A stretch of 51,640 nt of DNA, from contig NZ_CDCG01000041.1 of the NCBI RefSeq assembly GCF_000819845.1, positions 1-51,640 of the forward strand. The letters are read 5' to 3'. Below, piece by piece: positions 7,961 to 18,652 of this stretch (the stretch's first letter is position 1; each line of letters opens with the position of its first letter). The DNA comes from Aeromonas enteropelogenes. Lineage in GTDB: Bacteria; Pseudomonadota; Gammaproteobacteria; Enterobacterales; Aeromonadaceae. The notes below the pieces were generated by a model. That model made no database searches. It was given only the letters and a program-made list of their open reading frames with translations, and was not told the DNA's origin. The position numbers and the translations under genes are program-made.

Positions 7961-8937
7961 TGGGTGACGGCTTGCAACCACTCGCGGATCCACTCCTTGC
8001 GATGGGTGGCGACCTCATCGGCAGTGAAGGCCAGCGGCTTGCTGATGGTGATCATCTGCTCGAATCCTTTGGGCAACGGCATGTCTGTCACCGGATACAT
8101 CCAGTTGCCGGTGGGGATCTCCTGCTGGAAGGCGAGGCTCACCATGAATTGCAGGAACTGGTTGGCCAGCTTGTCCTGCGCCGTGCTCTTGAGTTTGGCC
8201 GCCACTTCAACTTGGCGATAGTGCCCCTCTTCGAACGCGGCTGCCTGATACTGGGGCTTGCTCTCGGCGATGAGGTGATAGGCCGGGGAGGTGGTGTAGG
8301 AGAGCACCATGTCCGCCTCGCCATCGAGGAACATGCCATAGGCCTCTGACCACCCCTTGGTGACGGTGACCGTCTTCTTGGCAAGCTCGGCCCAGGCGGC
8401 AGGGGCCTGGTCGCCATAGACGCTCTTCATCCACAGCATCAACCCCTGACCCGGGGTGGAAGTACGCGGATCCTGGTAGATCACCTTGATATCGGGGCGC
8501 GCTACCAGCTCTTTCAGGCTTCTGGGCGGTTGCTTGAGCTTCTCCTTGTCGTAGACGAAGGCGAAGTAGCCGTAGTCATAGGGCACGAAGGTGTCATCCT
8601 GCCAGCCGCCCGGCACCTTCAGACCATCCAGCTTGATGGTGTGGGGGGCAAACAGGCCGCTCTGCTTGGCTTCACTCAGCAGGGCATCATCCAGCCCCAG
8701 CACCAGATCGGCCTTGCTGTGTTTGCCTTCCAGCCGCAGCCGGTTGAGGATGGCGACGCCATCTTCCAGCGCCACCAGATTGAGGTTGCAGCCGCACTCC
8801 TTCTCGAAGGCCTGCTTGATTTTGGGACCAGGCCCCCATTCGGCGGCGAAGGAGCTGTAGGTGTAAACGGTGAGGGTATCGGCCGCGAAGGCGCTGGCCG
8901 AGAGCAGGCTGGTGGCAACCAGCAGCAGGGTTTTCAT
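7957..8937 (-). CDS. thiB: Thiamine/TPP periplasmic binding protein ThiB (TbpA)
   Basis: ThiB captures thiamine, TMP and TPP in the periplasm and delivers them to ThiPQ. The 326-residue protein begins with a signal peptide (MKTLLLVATSLLSASAFA, cleaved before ADTLTV) and continues with family segments TVYTYSSFAAEWGPG, KADLVLGLDD, VPYDYGYFAFVYD and TSTPGQGLMLWM. The start is ATG 8937, with a GGGAG site upstream. It is the first gene behind the TPP riboswitch at 9050-9120. Confidence 0.94.
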   Translation of the reverse strand: MKTLLLVATSLLSASAFAADTLTVYTYSSFAAEWGPGPKIKQAFEKECGCNLNLVALEDGVAILNRLRLEGKHSKADLVLGLDDALLSEAKQSGLFAPHTIKLDGLKVPGGWQDDTFVPYDYGYFAFVYDKEKLKQPPRSLKELVARPDIKVIYQDPRTSTPGQGLMLWMKSVYGDQAPAAWAELAKKTVTVTKGWSEAYGMFLDGEADMVLSYTTSPAYHLIAESKPQYQAAAFEEGHYRQVEVAAKLKSTAQDKLANQFLQFMVSLAFQQEIPTGNWMYPVTDMPLPKGFEQMITISKPLAFTADEVATHRKEWIREWLQAVTQ

Positions 8938-8963
8938 CGAGGGCACTCCCTGTGAGTCACGAG

Positions 8964-8994
8964 GTGCCATCGGTATGGTGTTTGGCGATGGCAC
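8964..8994 (-). promoter_or_regulatory. Inverted repeat in the thiB expression platform
   Basis: GTGCCATCG and CGATGGCAC form a 9-bp inverted repeat with a 13-base loop between the TPP aptamer and the thiB ribosome site. It could be the switching hairpin that controls translation. There is no T-run, so a terminator is unlikely. Confidence 0.4.
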
Positions 8995-9049
8995 ATCTGG
9001 GGTTGTGAAGTGCCAGCGGATGAGGGCGCCCGCAACGGGAGCCATGCCT

Positions 9050-9120
9050 CAAATTCCTCCGCCAGCATTATCTGGATCAGGTATACGGGTATAATCTCAG
9101 CGGCAAGCCGCACCCCGTTT
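9050..9120 (-). promoter_or_regulatory. TPP (THI-box) riboswitch
   Basis: On the minus strand, the THI-element landmarks occur in order: CGGGGTGC, CTGAGA, ACCCG, CCTGATC, then AGATAATGCTGGCGGAGGA. These match the conserved thiamine pyrophosphate aptamer. It lies about 110 bases before thiB, so import genes should be shut off when TPP is plentiful. A TACAAT at 9135-9140 (minus strand) is a possible -10 box. Confidence 0.95.
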
Positions 9121-9218
9121 GAGAAACGAACCGCATTGTATTAACGTTCTTGGGGGGAGGCCAGCACTATGTTTATGCAGGCCGTCGAGATGGCGCCAGT
9201 ACAACAGAGGATGCTCGC

Positions 9219-9509
9219 GTGATAACCAATACCAAGGAAAGACGCGCCTTCCAGCGCATGATCATCAATGCTCCCGTTACCATCTTTCAGCAACAACAGG
9301 TGCTGGAGGGGATTTGCCGGGACCTCAGTGCCAACGGCATGGGGATCGCCATTGCCGAACACCGGCTGGATGTAAATCAGCCCATCCGGGTGAGCCTTGC
9401 CACCAACAACAACCTGTTGCCCCCCTTCGAAGCCCAGGCCCGCATCATACGGGTACTGGAAGAGGAAGAGGGGCTGCTGCTGGCCGTCGAGTTTCAACCC
9501 CTCGGCTGA
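9219..9509 (+). CDS. Single-domain PilZ protein (probable c-di-GMP receptor)
   Basis: The 96-residue protein is little more than one PilZ domain. It has the two ligand-binding motifs: RRAFQR near residue 9 (RxxxR type) and DLSANGMGI near residue 37 (D/NxSxxG type). PilZ domains bind cyclic di-GMP and typically affect motility, biofilm or secretion. GTG 9219 is the likely start, with GAGGA eight bases upstream; the open frame extends to TTG 9150 but without a good ribosome site. It is divergent from thiBPQ and shares a terminator with the convergent gene at 9574. Confidence 0.8.
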   Translation: MITNTKERRAFQRMIINAPVTIFQQQQVLEGICRDLSANGMGIAIAEHRLDVNQPIRVSLATNNNLLPPFEAQARIIRVLEEEEGLLLAVEFQPLG

Positions 9510-9531
9510 GCCCTTGTTTAGATGACCTATG

Positions 9532-9559
9532 AATCGACCGGCAACCCGCCGGTCGATTT
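9532..9559. terminator. Bidirectional hairpin terminator
   Basis: AATCGACCGGC pairs perfectly with GCCGGTCGATT around AACCC. Weak T-runs follow on both strands, between convergent genes. Confidence 0.7.
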
Positions 9560-9573
9560 CATTTCGGCCTCCG

Positions 9574-10500
9574 TCAGGGGGTTGCCTGCACCGGCTGGAT
9601 GCTCAGTTGCCCGCTGTCGATCAGCGTCTTGCTGGTCGGCGCTATCTGGCCGGGAGGGAGCTCCGCCGGCCCCGTGGGTTCCAGCAGCAGATAATTCTGC
9701 CCCTGCCAGCTGATGGTCTCATCCCCTGGTTGGGCGGGCAGGTCGACGGCCAGCAGTGCATGACCCGGCACGAAGACCATGGCCTGTTTGAGCTCGGGAA
9801 AGAGCTGGGCAAGCAGAGCTGCCATCAGGGTCACCTTGCTGTCGCAGTCGCCGCGATTTTGCATCAGCACCTGGCGCGGCGTGAGAAAGCCCTTGCCCAG
9901 CCGTCCCCCCAGATTGTCCAGCTGCAGATAGGGAATGCTCTGGATGAAGGTGAGCATATGGGCCGCCGTCTTCTGGCGCGCCTCCACTTCGGTGGCCCCC
10001 TCCTGCTTGAGCTGGGCAGCCAGCGGGGCCAGCTCGCCGCGGCTCTCCAGCGCGATGCGCACATGATCCTGTTTGACGGCCAGCTGTCCATCGGGCGGGG
10101 TGAAGTATTGAAAGTAGTGCTTGTGCAACCAGACCTCTTCGGCCTTGTTGCGCTCGGCTTCCAGCCAGGCCATCGCCTCGCCGGCCTTGTCCGGATTGCG
10201 GCTCTTCATATGCAGCTCGAGTGAGGGGCGGGCCAGGGTAAATTGTACCTCCGGGTATTGCTGGCGCACCTGGCGCAGCAATCCCTGCAGCACCTCTTCC
10301 TGCATTCGTGCTGGGCGGTAGGCGATAAGCGGCGGCAGCTTGCCCGGTTCCAGCCGATAGGTGAGCTGCTGGCGTTCTCCCTTGCTGTCTTGCCAGCCGA
10401 CATTGTTCTGGCCACCACTGACATTGAAATAGGTTTGTTCGGCGCCGGCCGGCAGCGCAAACAGCAGGGCGGCGAGCAGCGGAACTGGCATGGCTTTCAT
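9574..10500 (-). CDS. Secreted transglutaminase-fold protein, function unknown
   Basis: This 308-residue protein has a signal peptide (MKAMPVPLLAALLFALPAGA) and a C-terminal transglutaminase/cysteine protease-like core. A Cys lies in NRGDCDSK (about residue 220), a His in PGHALLAV (about 250), and an acidic residue in LLLEPTG, together forming the expected Cys-His-Asp/Glu triad. The N-terminal half is alpha/beta with no family recognised. The start at ATG 10500 is supported by AAAGGAGT upstream. Substrate and partners cannot be told from the sequence; it is likely periplasmic. It sits alone between leuD and the PilZ gene. Confidence 0.65.
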   Translation of the reverse strand: MKAMPVPLLAALLFALPAGAEQTYFNVSGGQNNVGWQDSKGERQQLTYRLEPGKLPPLIAYRPARMQEEVLQGLLRQVRQQYPEVQFTLARPSLELHMKSRNPDKAGEAMAWLEAERNKAEEVWLHKHYFQYFTPPDGQLAVKQDHVRIALESRGELAPLAAQLKQEGATEVEARQKTAAHMLTFIQSIPYLQLDNLGGRLGKGFLTPRQVLMQNRGDCDSKVTLMAALLAQLFPELKQAMVFVPGHALLAVDLPAQPGDETISWQGQNYLLLEPTGPAELPPGQIAPTSKTLIDSGQLSIQPVQATP

Positions 10501-10549
10501 CGAGACTCCTTTGCAGGTGCGCACTCCCTGGCACCCATGACCGGACAGT

Positions 10550-10575
10550 AAAACGGGGAGCCAAGGCTCCCCGTT
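10550..10575 (-). terminator. Terminator of the leuABCD operon
   Basis: A perfect 11-bp stem (AACGGGGAGCC / GGCTCCCCGTT) with a two-base spacer is followed by TTTT on the minus strand. Confidence 0.85.
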
Positions 10576-10605
10576 GATTCTACTCGTTTTATTACAATCA
10601 GCTCG

Positions 10606-11205
10606 TCAAATCCAGCCCGGCTGTTTTGCTTCGAAGGCGCTGATGGCGGCCTCGTGCTGCAGAGTCAGGCCGATGGCGTCCAGCCCGTTGAGCAGGCAGT
10701 AACGGCGGAATTCGTCGATCTCGAAGCTGAAACTGAGCGCACCGGCCCGCACCTGATTGGCCTCCAGATCCACTTCGATCTCGATGCCCGGCTGGGCGGC
10801 GACCAGCTGGAACAGGGCGTCGACCTCCTCCTCCTTCAGCCGTACCGGCACCATGCCGTTGTTGATGGCGTTGCCGTAGAAGATGTCGGCAAAGCTCGGG
10901 GCGATCATGGTCTTGAAGCCGTAATCCGCCAGCGCCCAAGGTGCGTGTTCGCGACTCGAGCCGCAGCCGAAGTTCTCGCGAGCCAAGAGGATGCTGGCGC
11001 CGGCGAATTGTGGTTGGTTGAGCACGAATTCGGGGTTGGGCTGCTGGCCCGCATCGTCCAGAAAGCGCCAATCGTGGAACAGGTGCTTGCCAAAACCAGT
11101 GCGGTTTACCTTCTGCAGAAACTGCTTCGGAATGATGGCGTCGGTGTCGACGTTGGCGTTGTCGAGGGGGACGACGATCCCTTTATGCTGTTTGAACCCT
11201 GTCAT
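10606..11205 (-). CDS. leuD: 3-isopropylmalate dehydratase small subunit LeuD
   Basis: With LeuC it isomerises 2-isopropylmalate to 3-isopropylmalate in leucine synthesis. The 199-residue length is typical. It has [13 protein letters not shown] near the N-terminus and [14 protein letters not shown] (about residues 75-88), the aconitase swivel-domain signature, and ends in the usual KQPGWI. It is the last gene of leuABCD, 16 bases after leuC. Confidence 0.96.
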   Translation of the reverse strand: MTGFKQHKGIVVPLDNANVDTDAIIPKQFLQKVNRTGFGKHLFHDWRFLDDAGQQPNPEFVLNQPQFAGASILLARENFGCGSSREHAPWALADYGFKTMIAPSFADIFYGNAINNGMVPVRLKEEEVDALFQLVAAQPGIEIEVDLEANQVRAGALSFSFEIDEFRRYCLLNGLDAIGLTLQHEAAISAFEAKQPGWI

Positions 11206-11221
11206 CTTGTTCTCCTCGTAA

Positions 11222-12619
11222 TTACAGCGCGCGAATGTCGGCGAAACGGCCGGTAACGGCGGCGGCGGCGGCCATGGCCGGGCTCACCAGGTGGGTACGG
11301 CCGGCACGGCCCTGGCGCCCCTCAAAGTTGCGGTTGCTGGTGGATGCGCAGCGCTCGCCTGGCTGCAGGCGATCGTTGTTCATGGCCAGGCACATGGAGC
11401 AGCCCGGCAGGCGCCACTCAAAGCCGGCCTCGATGAAGATCTTGTCCAGCCCCTCGGCCTCGGCTTGTGCTTTCACCTGCTCGGAGCCCGGCACCACCAG
11501 CGCCTGTACCCCGGCGGCCACCTTGCGGCCACGGGCAATGGCGGCGGCGGCGCGAAGATCCTCGATGCGGCTGTTGGTGCAGGAACCGATAAACACCTTG
11601 TCGATGGCGACCTCGGTGAGCTTCTGGCCGGCATTGAGCCCCATGTATTCCAGCGCCTTGCGGGCGGATTGCTGCTCGATGAGATCGGCAAAGCTCTCGG
11701 GGGAGGGGATGGGGGCATTGACGTCGATCACCTGGCCCGGGTTGGTGCCCCAGGTTACCTGCGGGGCGATATCGGCGGCTTCCAGTACCACTTCGGCGTC
11801 GAACTTGGCGCCTTCGTCGCTCTTGAGGCTCTGCCAGTAGGCGATGGCCTGTTCCAGTGCCTCACCTTTGGGAGCAAACTTCTTGCCACGGATATAGTCG
11901 ATGGTGGTTTGATCGGGGGCAATCATGCCCGCCTTGGCACCCAGCTCGATGGCCATGTTGCACACCGTCATGCGCCCTTCCATGGTGAGCCCTTCGATGG
12001 CCTCACCGGCGAACTCCACCACGTAGCCGGTACCGCCGGCGTGGCCGACCTTGCCAATGATGGCGAGCACCACGTCCTTGGCGCTGATCCCCTCGGCCAG
12101 CTTGCCGCGTACGCTGATGCGCATGGTCTTGGCGCGACCCTGTTTCAGGGTCTGGGTGGCCATCACGTGTTCCACCTCGGAGGTGCCGATGCCAAACGCC
12201 AGCGATCCGAAAGCGCCGTGGGTGGCGGTGTGGGAGTCGCCGCAGACGATGGTGGTGCCGGGCAGGGTGATGCCGAGCTCGGGCCCCATCACGTGGACTA
12301 TGCCCTGGTATTTGTGGTTCAGATCGTAGAGGCGAACCCCGAACTCCTTGCAGTTCTGGGCCAGGGTCTCCATCTGGATGCGGGCCATCTCGCCGGAGGC
12401 GGCGATGTCCTTGGTGGTGGTGGAGACGTTGTGATCCATGGTGGCCCAGGTCAGATCAGGGCGGCGCAGCTGGCGGTTCATGGCGCGCAGGCCGTCGAAC
12501 GCCTGCGGGCTGGTCACTTCATGCACCAGGTGGCGGTCGATGTAGATGAGGGGTGTTTCGCCTTCCACTTCCCGCACCACGTGGGCGTCGAATACTTTCT
12601 GATAGAGGGTCTTGGCCAT
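11222..12619 (-). CDS. leuC: 3-isopropylmalate dehydratase large subunit LeuC
   Basis: LeuC carries the [4Fe-4S] catalytic site of isopropylmalate isomerase. The 465-residue protein shows the aconitase-family signatures: [14 protein letters not shown], then the cluster cysteines in GSCTNSR (about residue 347) and in [10 protein letters not shown] (about 406). It begins [15 protein letters not shown], standard for the enterobacterial/aeromonad family. It lies between leuB and leuD with short gaps. Confidence 0.97.
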   Translation of the reverse strand: MAKTLYQKVFDAHVVREVEGETPLIYIDRHLVHEVTSPQAFDGLRAMNRQLRRPDLTWATMDHNVSTTTKDIAASGEMARIQMETLAQNCKEFGVRLYDLNHKYQGIVHVMGPELGITLPGTTIVCGDSHTATHGAFGSLAFGIGTSEVEHVMATQTLKQGRAKTMRISVRGKLAEGISAKDVVLAIIGKVGHAGGTGYVVEFAGEAIEGLTMEGRMTVCNMAIELGAKAGMIAPDQTTIDYIRGKKFAPKGEALEQAIAYWQSLKSDEGAKFDAEVVLEAADIAPQVTWGTNPGQVIDVNAPIPSPESFADLIEQQSARKALEYMGLNAGQKLTEVAIDKVFIGSCTNSRIEDLRAAAAIARGRKVAAGVQALVVPGSEQVKAQAEAEGLDKIFIEAGFEWRLPGCSMCLAMNNDRLQPGERCASTSNRNFEGRQGRAGRTHLVSPAMAAAAAVTGRFADIRAL

Positions 12620-12651
12620 TGCTCAGTTTCCTTGTTATCGATTCCGTGGCG

Positions 12652-15296
<2,645 letters not shown>

Positions 15297-15344
15297 GTGA
15301 CTTCCCTCTTCCTAAGTTCGGTGACGTGCATCCTGCGGCGGCAT

Positions 15345-15375
15345 AAAAAAACCCGTGCAGGGTGCACGGGTTTTT
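15345..15375 (-). terminator. leu operon attenuator terminator
   Basis: A hairpin (ACCCGTGCA / TGCACGGGT, loop about three bases) followed by seven T on the minus strand lies between the leader peptide and leuA. When leucyl-tRNA is plentiful it should end transcription early. The upstream repeats AGCCGGGCT and AGCCGG could form the alternative antiterminator. Confidence 0.88.
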
Positions 15376-15402
15376 GTAAATTCCGGCTATACCTGAGCCC
15401 GG

Positions 15403-15468
15403 CTACAAGGATCCCGCGCGAGTCAACGCGATTAGGGAGATTAGTAGTAGCGGGGTGGCAATATGCAT
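15403..15468 (-). CDS. leuL: leu operon leader peptide LeuL
   Basis: A 21-codon frame reads MHIATPLLLISLIALTRAGS plus a final Leu. It contains six leucines, four encoded by the rare codon CTA (three in a row, then a fourth three codons later). A transcription terminator lies 28 bases downstream of its stop, followed by leuA. This is the layout of leucine attenuation: ribosome stalling at the CTA run would favour antitermination. It is too short for ordinary gene callers. Confidence 0.9.
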   Translation of the reverse strand: MHIATPLLLISLIALTRAGSL

Positions 15469-15704
15469 GACGGTGTTATTCCTTCCTGTCGGTAACACCT
15501 TTACCAATATCGAGATTTTTATGCTGTGTCAACACGGGCGGCCAGGGGCAATCTGCTGACGTATTTAATCGGATTGTAAAGGATTGCAAATTTCCTTGTC
15601 CCATATTCGGCCCATGACTGATTATTCGGTCATTCCTGCTGTACTCGATTCTTTGCACAACCAGATCGACTTATCAGCATTGGCTGAATTATCTGAGGTG
15701 TTAA

Positions 15705-16328
15705 ATGGAAAAACGTAGACCTGGTCGTCCGGTCGGGCGTTCTGACATTCGTGACAAACTGCTGGCTGCCGCTCGCGAGCGCTTTCTCTCCACTCCCTAC
15801 AGCAAGGTCACTACCCGCGAAATCGCCGAGCTGGCCGGCTCCAATCTGGCGATGATCCACTACTACTTCGGCAGCAAAGAGGGCCTCTACAAGGCGGTGC
15901 TGGGTGATGTGGCCGAACCGCTGGAACACGCCTGGCAGGATGAGCACAGCAACCACAGTCTCAACGAGCTGCTCAACACCTACTACCAGGTGATGGCGCC
16001 AAACAGCGAGCTGACCTCCGCCATCTCCAGCGCATTGTCGACCGAGAAAAGCCCGGGACGGGATTTTGTGCTGAGTCGTCTGCTGGAGCGCCAGCTGCCC
16101 CAGTTCGATGCGCTGCTGGAATCCATGAAGTCCAACGGTGAACTGGGTGACAACCTGGATCCCGAGATGCTGAAGGTCTCCTTCCTCAGCATGATGTGGC
16201 AGCCGTTCGTGATGAAGGATCTCTACGAGCAGGTGTTCGGCCTGAAGGTGGATGAGCACTTCATGGCCCGTCTGGCGGATCACAACTGCCGTCTGATGGA
16301 AAACGGTCTGCGTGGCAGCCTGAACTAA
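15705..16328 (+). CDS. TetR/AcrR-family transcriptional regulator
   Basis: The 207-residue protein starts with a basic segment (MEKRRPGRPVGRSD) followed by a TetR helix-turn-helix (YSKVTTREIAELAGSNLAMI then HYYFGSKEGLYKAVL, about residues 27-62). The C-terminal ligand domain has no assignable inducer. It is divergent from the leu leader and followed by its own terminator. In Vibrio and Enterobacteriales leuO occupies a similar position between leu and ilvIH; this protein is TetR-type, not LysR-type, so it is not LeuO. Confidence 0.85.
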   Translation: MEKRRPGRPVGRSDIRDKLLAAARERFLSTPYSKVTTREIAELAGSNLAMIHYYFGSKEGLYKAVLGDVAEPLEHAWQDEHSNHSLNELLNTYYQVMAPNSELTSAISSALSTEKSPGRDFVLSRLLERQLPQFDALLESMKSNGELGDNLDPEMLKVSFLSMMWQPFVMKDLYEQVFGLKVDEHFMARLADHNCRLMENGLRGSLN

Positions 16329-16359
16329 ATACGCCGAGGCACACCGCCTGGCAGTCATC

Positions 16360-16383
16360 AAAAGGGCCCTTCGGCCCTTTTTT
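16360..16383 (+). terminator. Terminator after the TetR gene
   Basis: AAAGGGCC / GGCCCTTT with a CTTC loop and a T-run. Confidence 0.9.
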
Positions 16384-16463
16384 CATAAATCTGTTATCCC
16401 CCGTTCAACACCCTGTCATCCTCTTTTCCTACCCTGCCATGAAAGCTCAAGGAAGGAGGGGTT

Positions 16464-16961
16464 ATGAACAAGCTCCAGCAATGGGATCTGCAGGTATGCC
16501 GGGTCTGCCTGCTGCATGCCTACAACCGGCCACAGGCAAGAGTCAGTCGGCTGATTTCCCGCACTGGTGATGGCCCGCTTTATGGCGTGCTGGGGGTCTT
16601 GCTCTGGTGGCAGGGGGAGCGGGAACTGGTAGGGCAGGTATTGCTCGCCTTTGCCCTAGAGCTGCCACTCTATCTGCTGCTGAAAAACAGCCTCAAGCGG
16701 CAGCGCCCGGTGGGGCTGCCGGTCTTCATCACCCCCTCCGATCGTTACAGCCTGCCCTCCGGTCATACCGCCGCCGCCTTTCTGATGGCCACCCTGCTGG
16801 CCACGGCGTTTCCGCTCTGGGCACCCCTGCTGTTTGGCTGGGCCGCCCTGGTAGGGGCATCCCGATTGTTGCTCGGGGTGCATTATCTCAGCGATCTGGT
16901 GGCCGGCGCCCTGCTCGGCGGTGGCTGCGCCATGCTGGTACTGCTCTGGAGTCAGGGATGA
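16464..16961 (+). CDS. PAP2-family membrane phosphatase
   Basis: This 165-residue integral membrane protein has all three PAP2 motifs in order: KNSLKRQRP (about residues 73-81), PSGHTAA (about 98-104) and SRLLLGVHYLSD (about 133-144). The family removes phosphate from lipid phosphates such as undecaprenyl pyrophosphate or phosphatidylglycerol phosphate. A good GGAGGGG site precedes ATG 16464. Its stop overlaps the start of the glycosyltransferase gene (ATGA), hinting at a joint role in a lipid-linked glycan or glycolipid pathway; that role is inferred. Confidence 0.85.
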   Translation: MNKLQQWDLQVCRVCLLHAYNRPQARVSRLISRTGDGPLYGVLGVLLWWQGERELVGQVLLAFALELPLYLLLKNSLKRQRPVGLPVFITPSDRYSLPSGHTAAAFLMATLLATAFPLWAPLLFGWAALVGASRLLLGVHYLSDLVAGALLGGGCAMLVLLWSQG

Positions 16962-18067
16962 GAATACTGTTCGGGGTGCAGGGCACCGGCAATGGCCATA
17001 TCAGTCGCAGCAGAACCCTGGCCCGGGCTCTGCGCGGCGCCGGGGTGGAAGTGGATTATCTGTTCAGCGGCCGTCCCGCCGACGACTACTTCGACATGGC
17101 GGAGTTTGGCGCCTATCGCGCTTTCCCCGGGCTCACCTTTGTCACTCATGAGGGCAAGGTGTCTCCCTGGCGCACCCTGCTGGCGGCATCGCCGCTCACC
17201 TTCTGGCGGGATCTGCGCTCCCTTGATTGCCGCGAATATGACCTAGTGGTGAGCGATTTTGAGCCGCTCACCGCACACGCCGCCCGCCGTTATCACAAGC
17301 CGAGTCTCACCATCAGCCATCAGGCCAGTTTCAACTGGCCCATCCCCCGCTGGGGAGAAGATGGCCTGAGCCGCCAGCTGATGCGCCACTTCGCCCCCGT
17401 TTCCCGGCCGCTCGGATTGCACTGGTTTCACTTCGGACAACCCCTGTTGCCACCGGTGATCGACCCTCTGGTTGCGGCGCCAGACAACGGCAACATCCTG
17501 GTCTATCTCCCCTTCGAGCAGACCGAGGCGATTGCTGCTCTGTTGTCGCGTTTCAGCCAGCAACGCTTCGTCTGCTTTCATCCGGCGATCCGCAACGTCA
17601 GCCAATGGCGCAACCTGCGCTTCGAGCCCCCCTCCCGTGAGGGTTTCCTTGAGGTGCTGCGTGGCTGCCGCGGAGTCATCTCCAACGCCGGATTCGAGCT
17701 GGCGAGCGAGGCCTTGTCTCTTGGCAAGAAGCTGCTGGTCAAGCCGCTGCACGGCCAGTTCGAGCAGTTGACCAACGGCAAGACGCTGGAGATGATGGGG
17801 CTGGCGACCCTGATGGATTGCCTCGACGCCAACCAGGTTCGCCACTGGCTCGACAGCGCCGCCCCGGGAGTGATCAGTTACCCGGATGTGGCGGGCGAGG
17901 TGGCACGCTGGCTGGCGGCAGGGGCCGAAGAGAGCGTGCCCGCCCTGTCACGGCGGCTCTGGGCCCGTACCCTGTTTCCGGAAGAGGTCAGCGATCGCCT
18001 GAGCGAGCTGCAAGGGGGCGAGAGTTTGTCCTATTGCTGGTTATCGCAAGTCAGTGTTGTCAACTAG
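16958..18067 (+). CDS. MJ1255/VC2487-family glycosyltransferase
   Basis: The 369-residue protein starts RILFGVQGTGNGHISRSRTL, the N-terminal signature of the MJ1255/VC2487 glycosyltransferase family (GT-B fold). The C-terminal donor-binding segment has VISNAGFELASEALSLGKKL (about residues 244-263), then KPLHGQFEQ and a nearby Asn, typical of the UDP-sugar site. The acceptor is not known for this family. ATG 16958 overlaps the PAP2 stop. It is followed 41 bases later by a 50-codon acidic protein gene, then a terminator. Confidence 0.85.
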   Translation: MRILFGVQGTGNGHISRSRTLARALRGAGVEVDYLFSGRPADDYFDMAEFGAYRAFPGLTFVTHEGKVSPWRTLLAASPLTFWRDLRSLDCREYDLVVSDFEPLTAHAARRYHKPSLTISHQASFNWPIPRWGEDGLSRQLMRHFAPVSRPLGLHWFHFGQPLLPPVIDPLVAAPDNGNILVYLPFEQTEAIAALLSRFSQQRFVCFHPAIRNVSQWRNLRFEPPSREGFLEVLRGCRGVISNAGFELASEALSLGKKLLVKPLHGQFEQLTNGKTLEMMGLATLMDCLDANQVRHWLDSAAPGVISYPDVAGEVARWLAAGAEESVPALSRRLWARTLFPEEVSDRLSELQGGESLSYCWLSQVSVVN

Positions 18068-18108
18068 ACTGAAAGGCGAGCCGGCAAGATGCGAAGAGGA
18101 GGGAAGTA

Positions 18109-18261
18109 ATGCGCTTTACCAATGAAAATGGCGAAACCATGGATCTGGCAGACAACCTGACATTGCACGAACTGCTGGACATGGGCGTCAGTATCTCTGT
18201 CAGCGAGGAGACGGATCCGGATCAGCAGATCTGGCTGGCCGAGCCGGAACAGGATCACTGA
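18109..18261 (+). CDS. Small acidic protein (50 residues), unknown function
   Basis: The frame is preceded by a near-ideal ribosome site (GAGGAGGGAAGTAATG) and followed by a strong terminator 16 bases after the stop. It begins MRFTNENGETMDLADNLTLH and ends with an acidic tail (EETDPDQQIWLAEPEQDH). There is no signal peptide, membrane segment or cysteine. It is probably co-transcribed with the PAP2 and glycosyltransferase genes. No family was recognised. Confidence 0.7.
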   Translation: MRFTNENGETMDLADNLTLHELLDMGVSISVSEETDPDQQIWLAEPEQDH

Positions 18262-18277
18262 GTCACCCGCAACGATA

Positions 18278-18307
18278 AAGCCCACCGATCAATCGGTGGG
18301 CTTTTTT
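18278..18307 (+). terminator. Terminator of the PAP2-glycosyltransferase operon
   Basis: AAAGCCCACCGAT / ATCGGTGGGCTTT with a two-base spacer and a T-run. Confidence 0.93.
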
Positions 18308-18652
18308 ATGGCCGTCACTGCCCTCATCGGGACGATCCGCTGGCTTTTCATCGACTTACTTCCCGTTTGTGTTACCGCCATGGTAGCAAACCATTGAATG
18401 TTAATAGCCGGTTGAAATCTATGACTGTTTCGGTCAGACAAAGCCGTGGACAAGCGTTCACGGGCAGGTTAAGTTGGTTTTTCACCCGATTCTCGGGTCA
18501 ATGATGGAAAAATCCTTTTTTTCTGCTGTCGGCGGGGCTGAATTGGCCCGATCTGCATCCAGATAACAACAAGAAACGGATTGGGCTGTGCCGGGAAGCA
18601 CGGTGCTGTCGACGGGATTCGCTAAACGGAGCAAAGCCTGGAGGGCTTTATC
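18308..18652 (+). promoter_or_regulatory. ilvIH upstream region (345 bp, no clear gene)
   Basis: No protein gene is supported here. It contains an imperfect 27-bp palindrome at 18365-18391 (GTTTG-TGT-TACC, five bases, GGTA-G-CAAAC) and a short hairpin ACCCGA/TCGGGT at 18484-18498. No Ile/Val-rich leader peptide was found, unlike ilvGMEDA operons. In Escherichia coli, ilvIH is controlled by Lrp binding to a long AT-rich upstream region; a similar role here is inferred only. Confidence 0.5.

Noticed and set aside
18421..18566. Leader peptides before ilvI (frames at 18421 and 18501)
   Set aside because: They contain no runs of Ile, Val or Leu codons and no following terminator, so an attenuation leader is not supported.
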